Origin: Diphasiastrum complanatum
Taxonomy: Eukaryota > Streptophyta > Lycopodiopsida > Lycopodiales > Lycopodiaceae
Direction: 5' to 3'
DNA length: 64,000 bases
Assembly (NCBI GenBank): GCA_029204225.1
Contig: CM055102.1
Location: 21,077,192 to 21,141,191 of the forward strand
Shown here: in pieces, positions 23,955-34,954 of the stretch
How positions within the stretch are numbered: the first letter of the stretch is position 1
How the letters are laid out: every line of letters begins with the position of its first letter
Notes under the pieces: model-generated
What the model was told of the DNA's origin: nothing
Databases searched by the model: none
Seen by the model: the letters and a program-made list of their open reading frames with translations, nothing else
Position numbers and translations under genes: made by a program

Positions 23955-25118
23955 GCTCATGGGAAATTTCTAGATCCTTGAATGTCGGAAGAGTATTCTC
24001 TTCGAAAAATGATGATTGTTATGTCGAATGACTTCAATGCCTTTGGATGATTGATGGTAGTTTCTAGCAAATGACTTCTCTACTGAATCCAAGCAGCTTT
24101 TTTACAACAACTGACAAGCAACCTGGCACAAATAAAGCTTTCAAAACCGATGTTTAAGTGCCCGCTGTACACAAGCAACTTTCTCATTTCAAATTCATAA
24201 TGAATCAAAGAGCCAGCTTTACGATATCCTCCACACCCTCATATATGGATATATCTACCTCACGTTCTGTTGTGCTAACTTTTGTTTCCTCAGCTGCAGC
24301 AATTTTACTCTTTTCTGTTTCATCACTTGCACAAGTTTCAATATCATTTTTATAGTCAGGCGTCTTATCCTCTTCATTTTCAGGGCTTTGGATTTTCGTA
24401 TTCGGTTCATTGGCCAAATCTGAAACCTTCTCGTGAGATGAACTTTCCATTTCAATGTGCCCTGTTTCGCTTCCTTTTTTCATGCTCCTAATCACCTGTC
24501 AGACCAATATTATGGATTCATAATCTGCACACGGAGCCGAACACAAAATTTATATATAGACATTGGTTCTAAAATGATGAAAATAACAACTAGCGGCCCA
24601 AACGTTTTGTGCAACTGTCCAAGGCTTAAGAATTCCGAAACGAAGATAGAGCGTGAAAATATCCCAGAGTATGTCAACTGTCAAGTAGGTTGAGTCACTC
24701 TTACATATTGTCCAAATCGTTGGTCCTTGTAAATCACAATCTTGTCTCCTCATCTAAGATTATACTGGTCGATATATTCTCTTGCATTCAACATCGTGCA
24801 CCAAACTCAAATTTTTTAACGAGAACTGCATGATTGCCACTACAAGTCACGCGTCGACACTTAAAACTGATTTTAAAGAAGCTATCAATCAACATGAAAA
24901 GTGAATGGTATGCTTAACATTCACGATTCATTCTATCCTAAATTTCGAAGATGTCAACGACTCCTACATTTTGACAAGCAACATGGACATTAGATAACAA
25001 TACTCACTGGTGTTCTCCAGCTCATACTCTTGGCTCTTCTTAGGTTCACAGCACCTGTAGACACCGGAAACAAAGTCTTCATTTTCAAGGATCCAATTTT
25101 GTTTCTATGACTGAAAGT
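23955..25118 (-). pseudogene. B3-domain transcription factor pseudogene, copy 3 (inverted, 5'-truncated)
   Basis: This minus-strand sequence aligns with exons 4-6, introns and 3' region of copy 1. It has KKSQEYELENT with GTGAGT at about 25010, an exon 5 equivalent with a stop and changed residues at about 24690-24780, and exon 6 from 24495 (MIRSMKKGSE...SSSHEKVSDLANEPN) to a stop at 24205. The first three exons are absent. Intron sequence is retained, so it arose by DNA duplication, not by retroposition. With copy 1 it forms a large imperfect inverted repeat. Confidence 0.8.
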
Positions 25119-26370
25119 ATAAAGTCCTCAATCCAAGGATCCCATTCTAAGCATGCCAATCACAAGCAACACAAGGGAACCTAATGGTGGACAAACCAAC
25201 CCAACCAAACCTAGATCGAACAGATCTAGTCCCCAAGCTATGGATCAATCACACAGAGAGGAATGAGGCATCACACCAGCAGCATACGGCTACTAGTCCT
25301 ACAATTAATCCTCCACTAGACTTATGTCCTCCAAGGCCCATGCACCACTAGTAGTGCACTGTGACACCTCACTGGACACCTCTGCAACCTATCTAGGTCG
25401 TATCGTTGACATGGATGTTAGCTGATTTTTTGACATGATAAATCGGGCTAAACTAGAAAAGAAATGACATGTTATCTCATCAAATATGCTACTTACTTAG
25501 TGTGACCAGCAAAAATTTTGGCCCATATAGCCATAGTCGAAGGGGTCCCAGTCCACCCAAATGGACTACCGAGAGGCTTGATAAGTAAATCAGCCTTAGA
25601 AATGGTAATTTCTGTTTTGATCCATGATCTTACCGAATTTTTGGTGGATTGCCAATGTAACCATATATTATATTAATATAATATGATGTTTGAGACTTTT
25701 TTTCAGGTTCTCCTTTCATCCAGGCTATGTGGAAATCAGAGACTAGCCATTATTTTTGAGCACCTGGATATTTGGAAAATGTCAGGAATTTTCGACAAAG
25801 ACCAACATTCTTCTCCAACCGATCTTTTTGGACCAAAAACGTCAATTAAAAGCTGAATGAGAAATACCATCACCAGAAAATTGGGCACTACAAGTATCAA
25901 ATATCACACTAGGAAAATGGGCCACGGGACCAAAATGGGCAAAACCTTCATACTTAAGGAAGTACCTAAATGCATAAGGGTCACCCAAAGATCAATTATC
26001 AAGGACTGGAAAAATGTCAAAGACCGTCTGAATTTAAGAGGATGCGGACAGAATGTGAAATATCGGGCATAAGACCTTGACTCATGTTGAAAAATGGGAC
26101 ATTTCTATTGGATGAGAACATTGACCAACATGGGCCATGTACTTTGGTCATGGGTGCCCATGTGGCCCTATCCACACTCTTCAATGCCATTTAAGAGTCC
26201 ACATGGCACAAAGCCAAAAAGTCTAAATGAACCCTTGAAAATGAAATGTTGAATGGTCAAAGGGTAGGATGAAATGAAATATCGAAAGGTTGGGCCGTCA
26301 TCCGTTGACGGATATACATGCATGGCCAGCCTCATGCAAAGAGAACCAGATAGAGAACCAGCTCTGTTTT
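25119..26370. other. Unassigned intergenic stretch
   Basis: No gene or element ends recognised. The 71-codon ORF at 25857-26072 has no motif. Confidence 0.4.
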
Positions 26371-28620
26371 TTCATATCATTATGCTTTCATGTTTGTGCG
26401 CGTAGCCTTGCAGAGGTGCGATGGTGATATTCCTTCTTTGCGTAATTTGTTGAGGGTGATGGTGACCAACTCTCCTTTCATGAGAGCTGAAAGGATCGTG
26501 GAACTGATCGTTGTGTTTGAGAATTTCTTGAGTTGATCTGCCAAAATCACTGTCGCAGAGCCAACACATATTAAAGATGGAGAGTGTGGTAGATCTCAAT
26601 GTGTTCATGGAGAGATATGTAGCTGAAGGCATCTCATTTACTCTGAGTAACGTCAGTACTGTTGAATATCCTGTTTCTGAGAGTATTGGTCACCCAAGTA
26701 TGTAAGAGCTTCAGGGGAAGGGTACTTTGATTATGAGAACAATGGATTAACAGTTAAGTCTATTCCTGCTCAAGAGCTAATATGGGCAGAGTCTCAGAGC
26801 TCCAAATTTTGATTGACCAGCGTTGTTGCATTAACTACTTTGATTAAGATTTGTGGAGGCTGCATACTGAGCGATTAAAGCAGATCGTGATCACTGACGG
26901 ACAGGGTAGGGAGATAAATCCTAGTTGACAACGTGAGCATCCTCTGAACACGCGTTGACTCACAGAAGTATCATCATGTTGCTCTCTATCCTCCATGAAA
27001 GTTTTGAGGCATTCCATCGCTACTGCTGCAGCTGAGAACTATCGTCATTGACCATCCTCATAGTGCGAATACCACTCAGTTTTCAGTCAAGTTTCAGTTT
27101 ATGGTGGGATCATTTGAAGAGACCATTGTTTCAGTACCTACATGAGCATGATTGCGTTAAGCAGCACCTATCGGGCCTGAGCAGACATCACTACTTTGAT
27201 GTGAAACTGAGAGATTACCTTCAATCGATCTCTATGGGAGTGCTCACCGTGCATTTAAGCAGTTGTATTATGAGTACTGGTCTGTACTGATCTTACATCA
27301 TGTTTGAAGTATGGATTCTCAGTATACTTTTATAGTGATGAGATAACTAATTTCATGATGACTCCTATCAAAGCAATGATCCATATGTGCAGTTCTGAGT
27401 ATAGACTTTTCAATGATTCTGAGGAAGTTCAGTATGATGACTTGTATGTATTCCTGCTAATTAAGTGCATTCCACAGATGTTTGAATACTAAATATCAAA
27501 CATCGGTCTATGAAAGAGTGAGAGCTTTGTTATTAGGCTACTAAAACCAGTGAGGAATCGCTATTAGCAATGGATATTCTGACTGAGAATAATTCCAAAT
27601 CCTAGGACTGATTTGAGCAAATGTTAACTCCATCACTGATATGGGGACCCATTCAGAATGTATGTCTGATTATCGTTGAAGAGCCATCATTGAACTAGAG
27701 CTGTCATTATTGTCTACTATGGAGCAATCGAAGGATGTTGTCTCTGTTGCTTTGTCGATAGAAACTTGCTAAACACAGTTTGTAGAAGACTGATGAGGAA
27801 GATGATATCAAGCTGTCCGCGAACTGCATGAGCTCACTTTGGATCCTGCACGACTATCAGTCATTCTGGCAACCAGTCTGCACTTAGGAGCAACACTTCT
27901 TGGTGTCTACAAGGTAAACTCCAGCAACACTACACACTCCCGGAAGCCTAACCTTTGCATGATTGGTCTTTGATTTCCTGCGGGCTAGAGCTGGAGGAGA
28001 CCTGAGAAGAGAACCTGACATGTAAGTTTCCTCATTTTGTTCTCACACTCTGCCACCTGCGTATTCAATCTGTGATAGATGATGCAATTGTGTATGTCAT
28101 AGATGTCGCAGCAGCGATTACAGCTTCATATTGAAAAATCTTTAATGCATACTGTTTTCTTCCATATCTTCATAAAGAAAGATTATGGCATGATAAAAGA
28201 ACTCGTAGACATTGTATTGTTATGTCTCAAGAGAAAGTTAAATGCTGGATAGTTGTGATTTGAGGTGATGATAGTTTTAGACTCTAGCATGATTGCTAGT
28301 TTGTTCAGAATGATTGCTTTTTGTCTCAATGCATGGAGAAAGCCTTTAAGAAATGTTGCTTGAGTGAATGTGATGAATGAATTAAGCAAGTCATCCTCGT
28401 CTCCTTGGAACACAGGAGTGAGGTTAAGCTCACTGTGGTTGGAACACACTACATGAGTTAAGAACAAACCTATTGTTGGTCTTCATCTAGAACCACAATA
28501 GTCAACATAACTCGTTGGAACACACGGTTCTTGACTATTCATTGTCCGCCATCTACTAACCAAGATGGTTGGGGAATTGCACGCTACACTTGAACAGCTC
28601 CCATGACTATTTAGATGGAA
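26371..28620 (+). other. Unidentified region with fragmentary coding character
   Basis: Short open runs in shifting plus-strand frames continue for about 1.7 kb (for example 26371-26520, 26590-26690, 27048-27290, 27304-27492 and 27640-27960), with protein-like composition but no domain I recognise. Stops and frame changes every 60-200 bp suggest a decayed gene or element. The sequence lies between the B3 inverted pair and the Ty3 inverted repeat, and no LTR, PBS or polymerase motif was found in it. Confidence 0.2.
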
Positions 28621-29009
28621 GGGGTGTACTTAACGAATACTTTGGGAAAGGGTCATATAATACAGCCATGATTCACTACCTAATGACAATAAGCATCGAG
28701 AATGTTTCGTCCAAGCCCTCCCATAGGTCCTAATATTATGTACACTGCTACACCTTATCTGTATATCACTGTCCTTACAGGCCTGAAAATAATGTACCAA
28801 CAACGGATTGTGTCCATCTTTGGTGCTGCTATCTAGCAACTCCAGAGCCCTGCATATTACCACTGCTAGATTACGGTAGGACTATTCTAATCCTCTTCTA
28901 GAAATGTTAGAAGCCCACACATGCATAGAGGTTTATGTGAATGATTATTGATTGAGGAGTGTTAGTTATATTGAGAGCTTGACATGTTAGAGAAGCAGTC
29001 AACTAGTAT

Positions 29010-29267
29010 ATGGCCTACACCTCAAACCCAAGGAGGTATTGCCCCATAGTCAAAATAATTGGATGGGCTTCACTAGAACTAATATCATTAGACACCACCA
29101 TTGGAATTGTAAGGGCTGGGGATTTAGCCATTGAATTTGATAATGAGGGATTTAGAGTCAAAACATCCGTGTACATCAGAATGAACGACTCATGGGTCTT
29201 GGTAGCAACACGCTCCATAGAACTTCAAAGTGCTATTAGGACGACATCTGGGCCTGGATTGTTATGA
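29010..29267 (+). CDS. Unrecognised 85-aa ORF, overlaps next ORF at ATGA
   Basis: I do not recognise the protein. It starts MAYTSNPRRYCPIVKIIGW, is mixed hydrophobic and charged, and is free of low complexity. Its stop overlaps the start of the following ORF as ATGA (29264-29267), an arrangement typical of compact polycistronic genomes and unusual in plant nuclear genes. An in-frame stop lies just upstream of the start. It could also be chance or an exon. Confidence 0.25.
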   Translation: MAYTSNPRRYCPIVKIIGWASLELISLDTTIGIVRAGDLAIEFDNEGFRVKTSVYIRMNDSWVLVATRSIELQSAIRTTSGPGLL

Positions 29268-29641
29268 CTGGGTTAGGATTGCGAGAGCTACCTCTACCAG
29301 GTGACTTCTGCCAGTTGAGTAGAAATGGAAGGGTTTATCATCATTTTTATTCCAGGGATTTCCATAGACATTTCCTAGTTGGAGATAGACTATTCAGAGT
29401 TAGACATAATGCTGACTGTAGTTCCCTTGTAGTGTATGAGTTGAGTGAAGATTCTACGTGGAAAGAGTTAGGAGGATCCTTTACCCAATATACTGAATTG
29501 TGTCTAAGGCTTACCGATCCATTGCCAGAGTATGTATTAGAGAACTTAAATGATATCATCAAGGATTCTGGAAGAGATCCTCGAGAAGAATACGAGAAGG
29601 AGCTAGCTCTGGAACTTCGCAAGCGAGCAAGATATCATTAG
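29264..29641 (+). CDS. Unrecognised 125-aa ORF
   Basis: It starts MTGLGLRELPLPGDF at the ATGA overlap and ends in a charged helix (EEYEKELALELRKRARYH). The middle contains VGDRLFRVRHNADCSSLVVYE. Composition is that of a real soluble protein, and 125 codons stay open, but I see no known domain. Together with the upstream ORF it may be the last intact part of the decayed region at 26.4-29.6 kb. Confidence 0.3.
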   Translation: MTGLGLRELPLPGDFCQLSRNGRVYHHFYSRDFHRHFLVGDRLFRVRHNADCSSLVVYELSEDSTWKELGGSFTQYTELCLRLTDPLPEYVLENLNDIIKDSGRDPREEYEKELALELRKRARYH

Positions 29642-29894
29642 TGCAAGTCGTGAGTTTCAAGGAGAGTAGGGAAGTGAGTATAACCCTTTATAGGCTATGT
29701 CTCTAGAGGCCTGGAAAACCTCTATTAGCTATAGAGGTATGGCCTGGTCGATAGAACATGTCAGGGATCCCCTAGTTAGCTTTGTGTTTGAGACGTGTAC
29801 AACCATTCTCGTAACAGCACGACACTGAACACATAGTGGTGTTGTATCCTGTTATGTTGTTTTTCCCTTAGCTTTGATCCCCTGAGTGGAAAAG

Positions 29895-31830
29895 GACGTC
29901 GCAATCTCTCACTTTGTATTTTACGTGAAGCTGTTTTCTCTCACTTCGCAAATTACGGGAAGTGGCTGGGAACATTCCTTGTTCAAAACAGATAACCTTC
30001 GGCATTTTTCTCTCCTTTCGGGGTTTCTGCGAAAAAGTCGAAAGTGCCTTTAAACAAATTTTAAGGTGTCCTTAGAAAGTTGAAGGTGCCCTTAAAAAGG
30101 CAAAGATCTCTTTAACAGTTCAACTCTCTCGCTCTTTTGGGAAAGCTGAAGGTGCCCTTTAAAACAAGTTAAAGGTGCCCTTCAAAGTTGGCGAAGGTGT
30201 CTTTAGCAGTTTAACACTTAAAAATAGAGGACCTTCTGGAATCTTCTCTCTTCGCATTTTTCAAGAAAATGCGAAAAAGGGACGAAGGTGTTGAAAATAG
30301 TTAAACTGTTGAACTGTGAACAAGTTGACTTCTTCAAAAATTATTTAACGAAAGAAGTCGAAGGTAATAGTCACAGTTTTCAGAAAATGCAAAAAATACG
30401 AACTGCGACACTTAGTGTATTTCTGCAGACTGTTCAAAAAATGATGTAAATATGCAGAGTTGTTCTAAATGCAAGTTTTGTGGAAGTCCTTGAAGATGGC
30501 CAAGTCTTCAATGACTTCAAGTTATTAAACTTAACATTTGAACTTAGAAATTATGATGGGATTGGTTACCCTTTGCTATAGATCAGCCGAAAGTCCGTTG
30601 TAGGCGTCCTTCACATAAATTGGTTGTCCATGTTATGATTCCAAGGAGGTAACTGTGGGCTTAGTTTCCAACAAGTCAGTCACAACTTGTTTCAAAGCAT
30701 TGAAACTTTGCTGCTGAAACTTCTGTCTATTTTTTCCATTTATTTTTCTGTAACATATCGGTCAATGGTGCAGCTACGTGTGAATAATTCTTCACACCTT
30801 TACGATGAAATACAGCCAATCCTAGAAAGCTTCTTAGTGTCGTCAAGTTTTTAGGAATAGGCCAGGCAAGAAGAACAACAACTTTCTGCGGATCCGGTTT
30901 TATTCCATTTGCTGACACCATCAAACCCATATATGTTATTTCTTTTTTAAACAATTCATTTTTTTCAACATTAGCAAACAATGTGTTTTCTCTCAAAGTT
31001 GATAACATAGTTCTAAGGTGATTAACATGCATAGCATTACCGCAACTGTAAACAAGTATGTCATCAACAAAATTAATCACAAACTTGCCCATAAACGGTC
31101 TAAGCACATCGTTCATTAACATCATATAGGTTGTAGGGGCGTTAGTCAATCCAAAGGGCATAACCAGAAATTCATAGTGTCCAAAATGAGTCCAGAAGGT
31201 AGTTTTATGCACATCCTCTTCTCGAACTCTCACCTGGTGGTAACCACTCTTTAAATCAATTTTGCTAAACATTGTAGCATCATGGAGGGCATCCAAAAGA
31301 TCATCTATATGTGGCATAGAATATCGATGCTTAACAGTAATCTTGTCCAAGCCTCGATAGTCCACACACATTCTCCAAGACCCATCCTTCTTTTTTACCA
31401 GAATAATCGAAGAGGCAACGGGGGAGAAGCTAGATCTTATTTGCCCCTTCGCAAGATAGTCATCAATCATGCTTCCTCCTCTTTGAGACTCATTCTATAA
31501 AGTGGTCTATTAACAAGAGATGATCCAAAAATTAACTCGATTCTATGCTCCACAATTATCTTAGGGGGTAAAATAGATGAAAGTTCATTCGTGAACACAT
31601 CTAGAAACTCCTCCCTAATCTGGCGATTTAGGTTCTTCGTAAGGTTAGGTTTTTCTTGGCATACATCAAACTCATTAGTAGAAACAAACATACATGCACT
31701 TACACTGAACCTTTCGCAACTTGCATCACCATGATCAAAGGTCCTAGAGGCATATCAGGCTCTCCATGTAGGTAATGAATCCTACCATCGTGTTGGAACT
31801 CATACACACGAGTATCCCAAGCGATGTAGG
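29895..31830 (-). repeat. Left arm of a 1.93 kb inverted repeat (Ty3 RT region and downstream DNA)
   Basis: Its reverse complement aligns with 34955-36886 from the protease tail (PYIAWDTRVYEF) through RT to a non-coding tail. The tail contains repeated AAGGTGCCCTTAAA-like motifs (30049-30215) and ends near GACGT. Both arms lose coding sense at the same point after the RT, so they share a deletion of RNase H and integrase. Confidence 0.85.
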
Positions 31831-33850
31831 GTTTTTTAGCCACATACCAACAAATTCCAAAAACCACATCAAAGTGAGCCAAACGAGTAATCTCAAAATC
31901 TAACTCATCAGTATTGTCGCGAAAGCGAAACTATTCCTTTTTCATTTTTGTTTTCGTATTCGCAAAGGATTTTGTGTCTTTGAATTTTCTTTTGCGCGGA
32001 AGCTTCACAGGAACCTAGGCACGCGACTGCACATCACATAACACATTCTATTCTAGCAATCAAGACAAATGACGCAAGACAAGGAGAGACACAAAAATAG
32101 AGCAACTATATAATGAGTTTAATTTTTCGAGATGGTCAGTGTCTCGCTCGTTGGCGGAATGACACTCTGCTCTTTCGTTGTATTCTACTCGTTGGCAGAC
32201 TTTCAAGCACAGCTCTTTGGTTTCTAGTATTTTTCTTTTCTGCTCTACTCGCTACGTCTCTCTCTGCCTCTTACAGTAATTCTGTCTATTCTCTTCTTCG
32301 TTTTTTTGATCCAGAAAGGATAGTTTATATCTTGAGGGTGTGGAGTTTACAATATAGCTAAACGTAGAATCACAAGACTAGTTAACGCTAATCAACTAAT
32401 CGGTTACGTCACTTTCACAAATTGTTCTCATTCGACCTTCGCTTCGTGTTCGTGTTGCGGAAAAGTTGCAAGAGTTCACCATTTCTGACAAGTATAGCTC
32501 TGAATGGTTAGAGGCATACCCACAACCCTAGCATCCCACACTTCTGCACCCTTTCCATCATCCATTTCAACTGTGTACTAGTACAGAGATGGTTCTGCGT
32601 TCACTCTTAACCATTTAATCAAAGCGGAGTTAATGACGTTATGTGAGGATCCAGTGTCAAATAAAATCAAAACATCTCTACCACAACTGTCCACGCATAA
32701 CAATCAAAGAAAGTGCAAGGAAACTGATACCCGTGTTGTGCCGCTCTCGAACACCTTGAGGTTCTTCCGGCTTTAATTCCTCAATTTTTATAGGATCTGC
32801 CTCCTCAACTTGCAAACTATAGGTGGTCTGTGAGGGATTGTGAGGACACTTCGCCCACCTATGCCGCCCTAGACAACCAAAGCAAAGGTTCTCTTTCTTT
32901 GCTTGCTCCAAATTCTGTGGCGATAGTGTAGAAAAGCGCTAGCCCCCTTGGGCATTGGACGTCCCATACCGCCCTTTGCCTTTTGAGGTGCCTGCACCTT
33001 TACTCTTTTTCGCACTCTAAATTTGCTCTTGCGAGGATTGACCCTTCCATTTTTTAACCTTTATTCTCCCCCAAGGCTGAAACCCTCCTCAAGTAGGTGT
33101 CTTAGACTCCTTGGCCTTTTCTCCATCTTCGTAATATAGAGCCATCTGCAAAGCCCTATGGAGGCTTGGAGCTTACTCCTTCCTTACAAAAGGCCAAAGG
33201 CTTTCACTCAAGCCCTCCACAAATTGAAACACCTGTAAAAACATTGGTACCTCCTCAGGTATCCAGATCAGTGCCTCCCTATATCTGTCCCCATATTCTT
33301 CTACAGACGCATTGCCTTCTTTGAGACTTGACCATGCTTGCATCGCCTAGTTTTTCTCATCCAACGGTACCCAATTCTCTATAAACATATGTTTGAACAC
33401 TTCCCAAGTTGCAAACACCACATTGTCCTTCTCGATTTTGCTCCACCAACTTTGTGCAGTCTCTTGTAGTCGATATGTGGCCTCCGCAATCTATTGATCA
33501 TCATCCTGAATGCCACACATATGAAAAGCCTTTTCTTGCTTTTGTATCCATTTTTTCACCCAATAAGTATTCTGCATAGCAACTGCTCTCGTGTATTTCG
33601 GCGGTTTCAAATCCTTGATTGTGGGTAGTTTCCGCATCTTCAATGGATGTTCGACTTCTTTCTCAATTGTCACAGGTTCAACGGCCACCATAGTTGTTCT
33701 ACTAACTCTCTTGGGTTCCTGTGGAGATTTGGTCGACTTCAATTGTTCGAGAATTTGCTGTATAGGTAGCACTATCTCCATGGTGTCAACCTTGGCTGCC
33801 ACCTCCATAGTTCTCAGTATCTCAGTGCTAGAACCCTCCAACGGATCCAC
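30727..33850 (-). pseudogene. Ty3/Gypsy gag-protease-RT (RNase H and integrase missing)
   Basis: Read on the minus strand. Gag starts at MDPLEGSSTEI (33850) and contains a retrotransposon-gag segment (about 33550-33100). A knuckle-like CFGCLGRHRWAKC at about 32880 is one residue short of CX2CX4HX4C. The aspartic protease LFDTGSSHNVI has its DTGS near 32650. The pre-RT segment is 31691-31467. RT is 31470-30727, with VDYRGLDKITVKHRYSMPHI, SKIDLKSGYHQ, FGLTNAP and FVDD (31060-31071). The RT ends within the RNase H start, and RNase H and integrase are gone. Stops interrupt gag and protease. The RT frame itself is open for 247 codons, so decay is moderate. Confidence 0.88.
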
Positions 33851-34340
33851 ATTTACAGTGTTAGAAACCCGTCCACTTGCTTAGACGTTGAAATTTTCAG
33901 CAAACAAGAGTTTTTGATCCTCAAAATTCCCTCCAACAAATGACACTAGCTCTTGTCATGCTGCTACAGCATACCATACACACTTTTCGGCTTTCAAACT
34001 GATCAAAAATGTCAAAATTAGCACTTTTGAAACTCTTGTCCACTCAGCCACAAGCTGTTTCTTTGATTTTGAAGGATATTTGGACCTGAAATCGTCGTTT
34101 TGGGACTCCAACCTATCAACGATGGATCAAATAGGCCCCTGTGCATAATTTTAGACTTGTTTTCACCCGTTTTCGGCTCATAAATTGCCGATCTGCTAGC
34201 TGTCCCCCAATGTTAGACCTACCCTAGTTTTTGGCTTTGAAATTCATCGAAATTTGTAGCCCTTCCACTGTCACTGATCAGCAATGGTCACCCTGCACTG
34301 TTCCTGGAATTTTTACACCTCTCTCCCAAACATAAGCCTT

Positions 34341-34352
34341 GCTCTGATACCA
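34341..34352 (-). other. Primer-binding site of the minus-strand Ty3 element
   Basis: The minus strand reads TGGTATCAGAGC, preceded by CCAAACCT, at the expected place upstream of gag. Confidence 0.8.
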
Positions 34353-34358
34353 AAGGTT

Positions 34359-34950
34359 TGGCTCTCCCCGATTTTCCTACCGACACCCGTCCAAACATGC
34401 ACTGATCACCATAAATATCCTACCTTTCTGATTCCCTACAAGTACATAGCATCAAACAAAAACATAGTGAAGTTGGCTGCGTCATCTCCTCCCAGCCTTT
34501 GATGCATAGATTATGATGAGGAATGCCTCTCTCTATGCTCACATATACACAATCCTCAAGCACCCCTTAACCCTGACACTTCCTAAATCTTGACACATGG
34601 CCAACTCCATGCATAGTCGGCACTTGCCACTAGGCAGTACCCTAATACATAGGCAAGTGAGTAGGTTGACATGTGTCACTCATCCATTGGACCAAGTGTC
34701 CCAGTGAGTGTGTGACACGTGTCATGTTTGACCTATCAACCCTGACATGTGTCACTAATTCACTAGACCAAGTGTCCTGGTAGGCATATGATATGTGTCA
34801 TGTTGACTAGTCAACTCTTCTACTTTTTAGGAGGTCAGTCCAGCCACTCTAAATTAATGACCCAGTACCCTATACCCAAAGTAGCATGCGACTCTGAGGC
34901 TCATAAACATCATTAATAGCTTTATTTACATTTCTATTACAAAGGGCACC
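34359..34950 (-). repeat. Probable 5' LTR of the minus-strand Ty3 element
   Basis: Placed between the PBS and the start of the inverted copy at 34955. The inner end is taken at CA, 6 bp before the PBS. The outer end is uncertain because no partner LTR was found. It includes a two-copy repeat of about 75 bp (34669-34817, GACATGTGTCACT...CCAAGTGTCC). Confidence 0.45.
34669..34817. repeat. Two-copy tandem repeat, about 75 bp
   Basis: TGACATGTGTCACT(C/A)AT and GACCAAGTGTCC(C/T) with TGTGTCATGTT occur twice in tandem. Confidence 0.8.
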
Positions 34951-34954
34951 ACAT

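Noticed and set aside
28630-28863. Minus-strand ORF with a faint resemblance to a geminivirus replication enhancer, and a nearby TAATATTATG
   Set aside because: The resemblance needs gaps and covers only a few residues, no replication-protein motifs occur nearby, and the nonanucleotide-like string is common in AT-rich DNA and lies inside the ORF.
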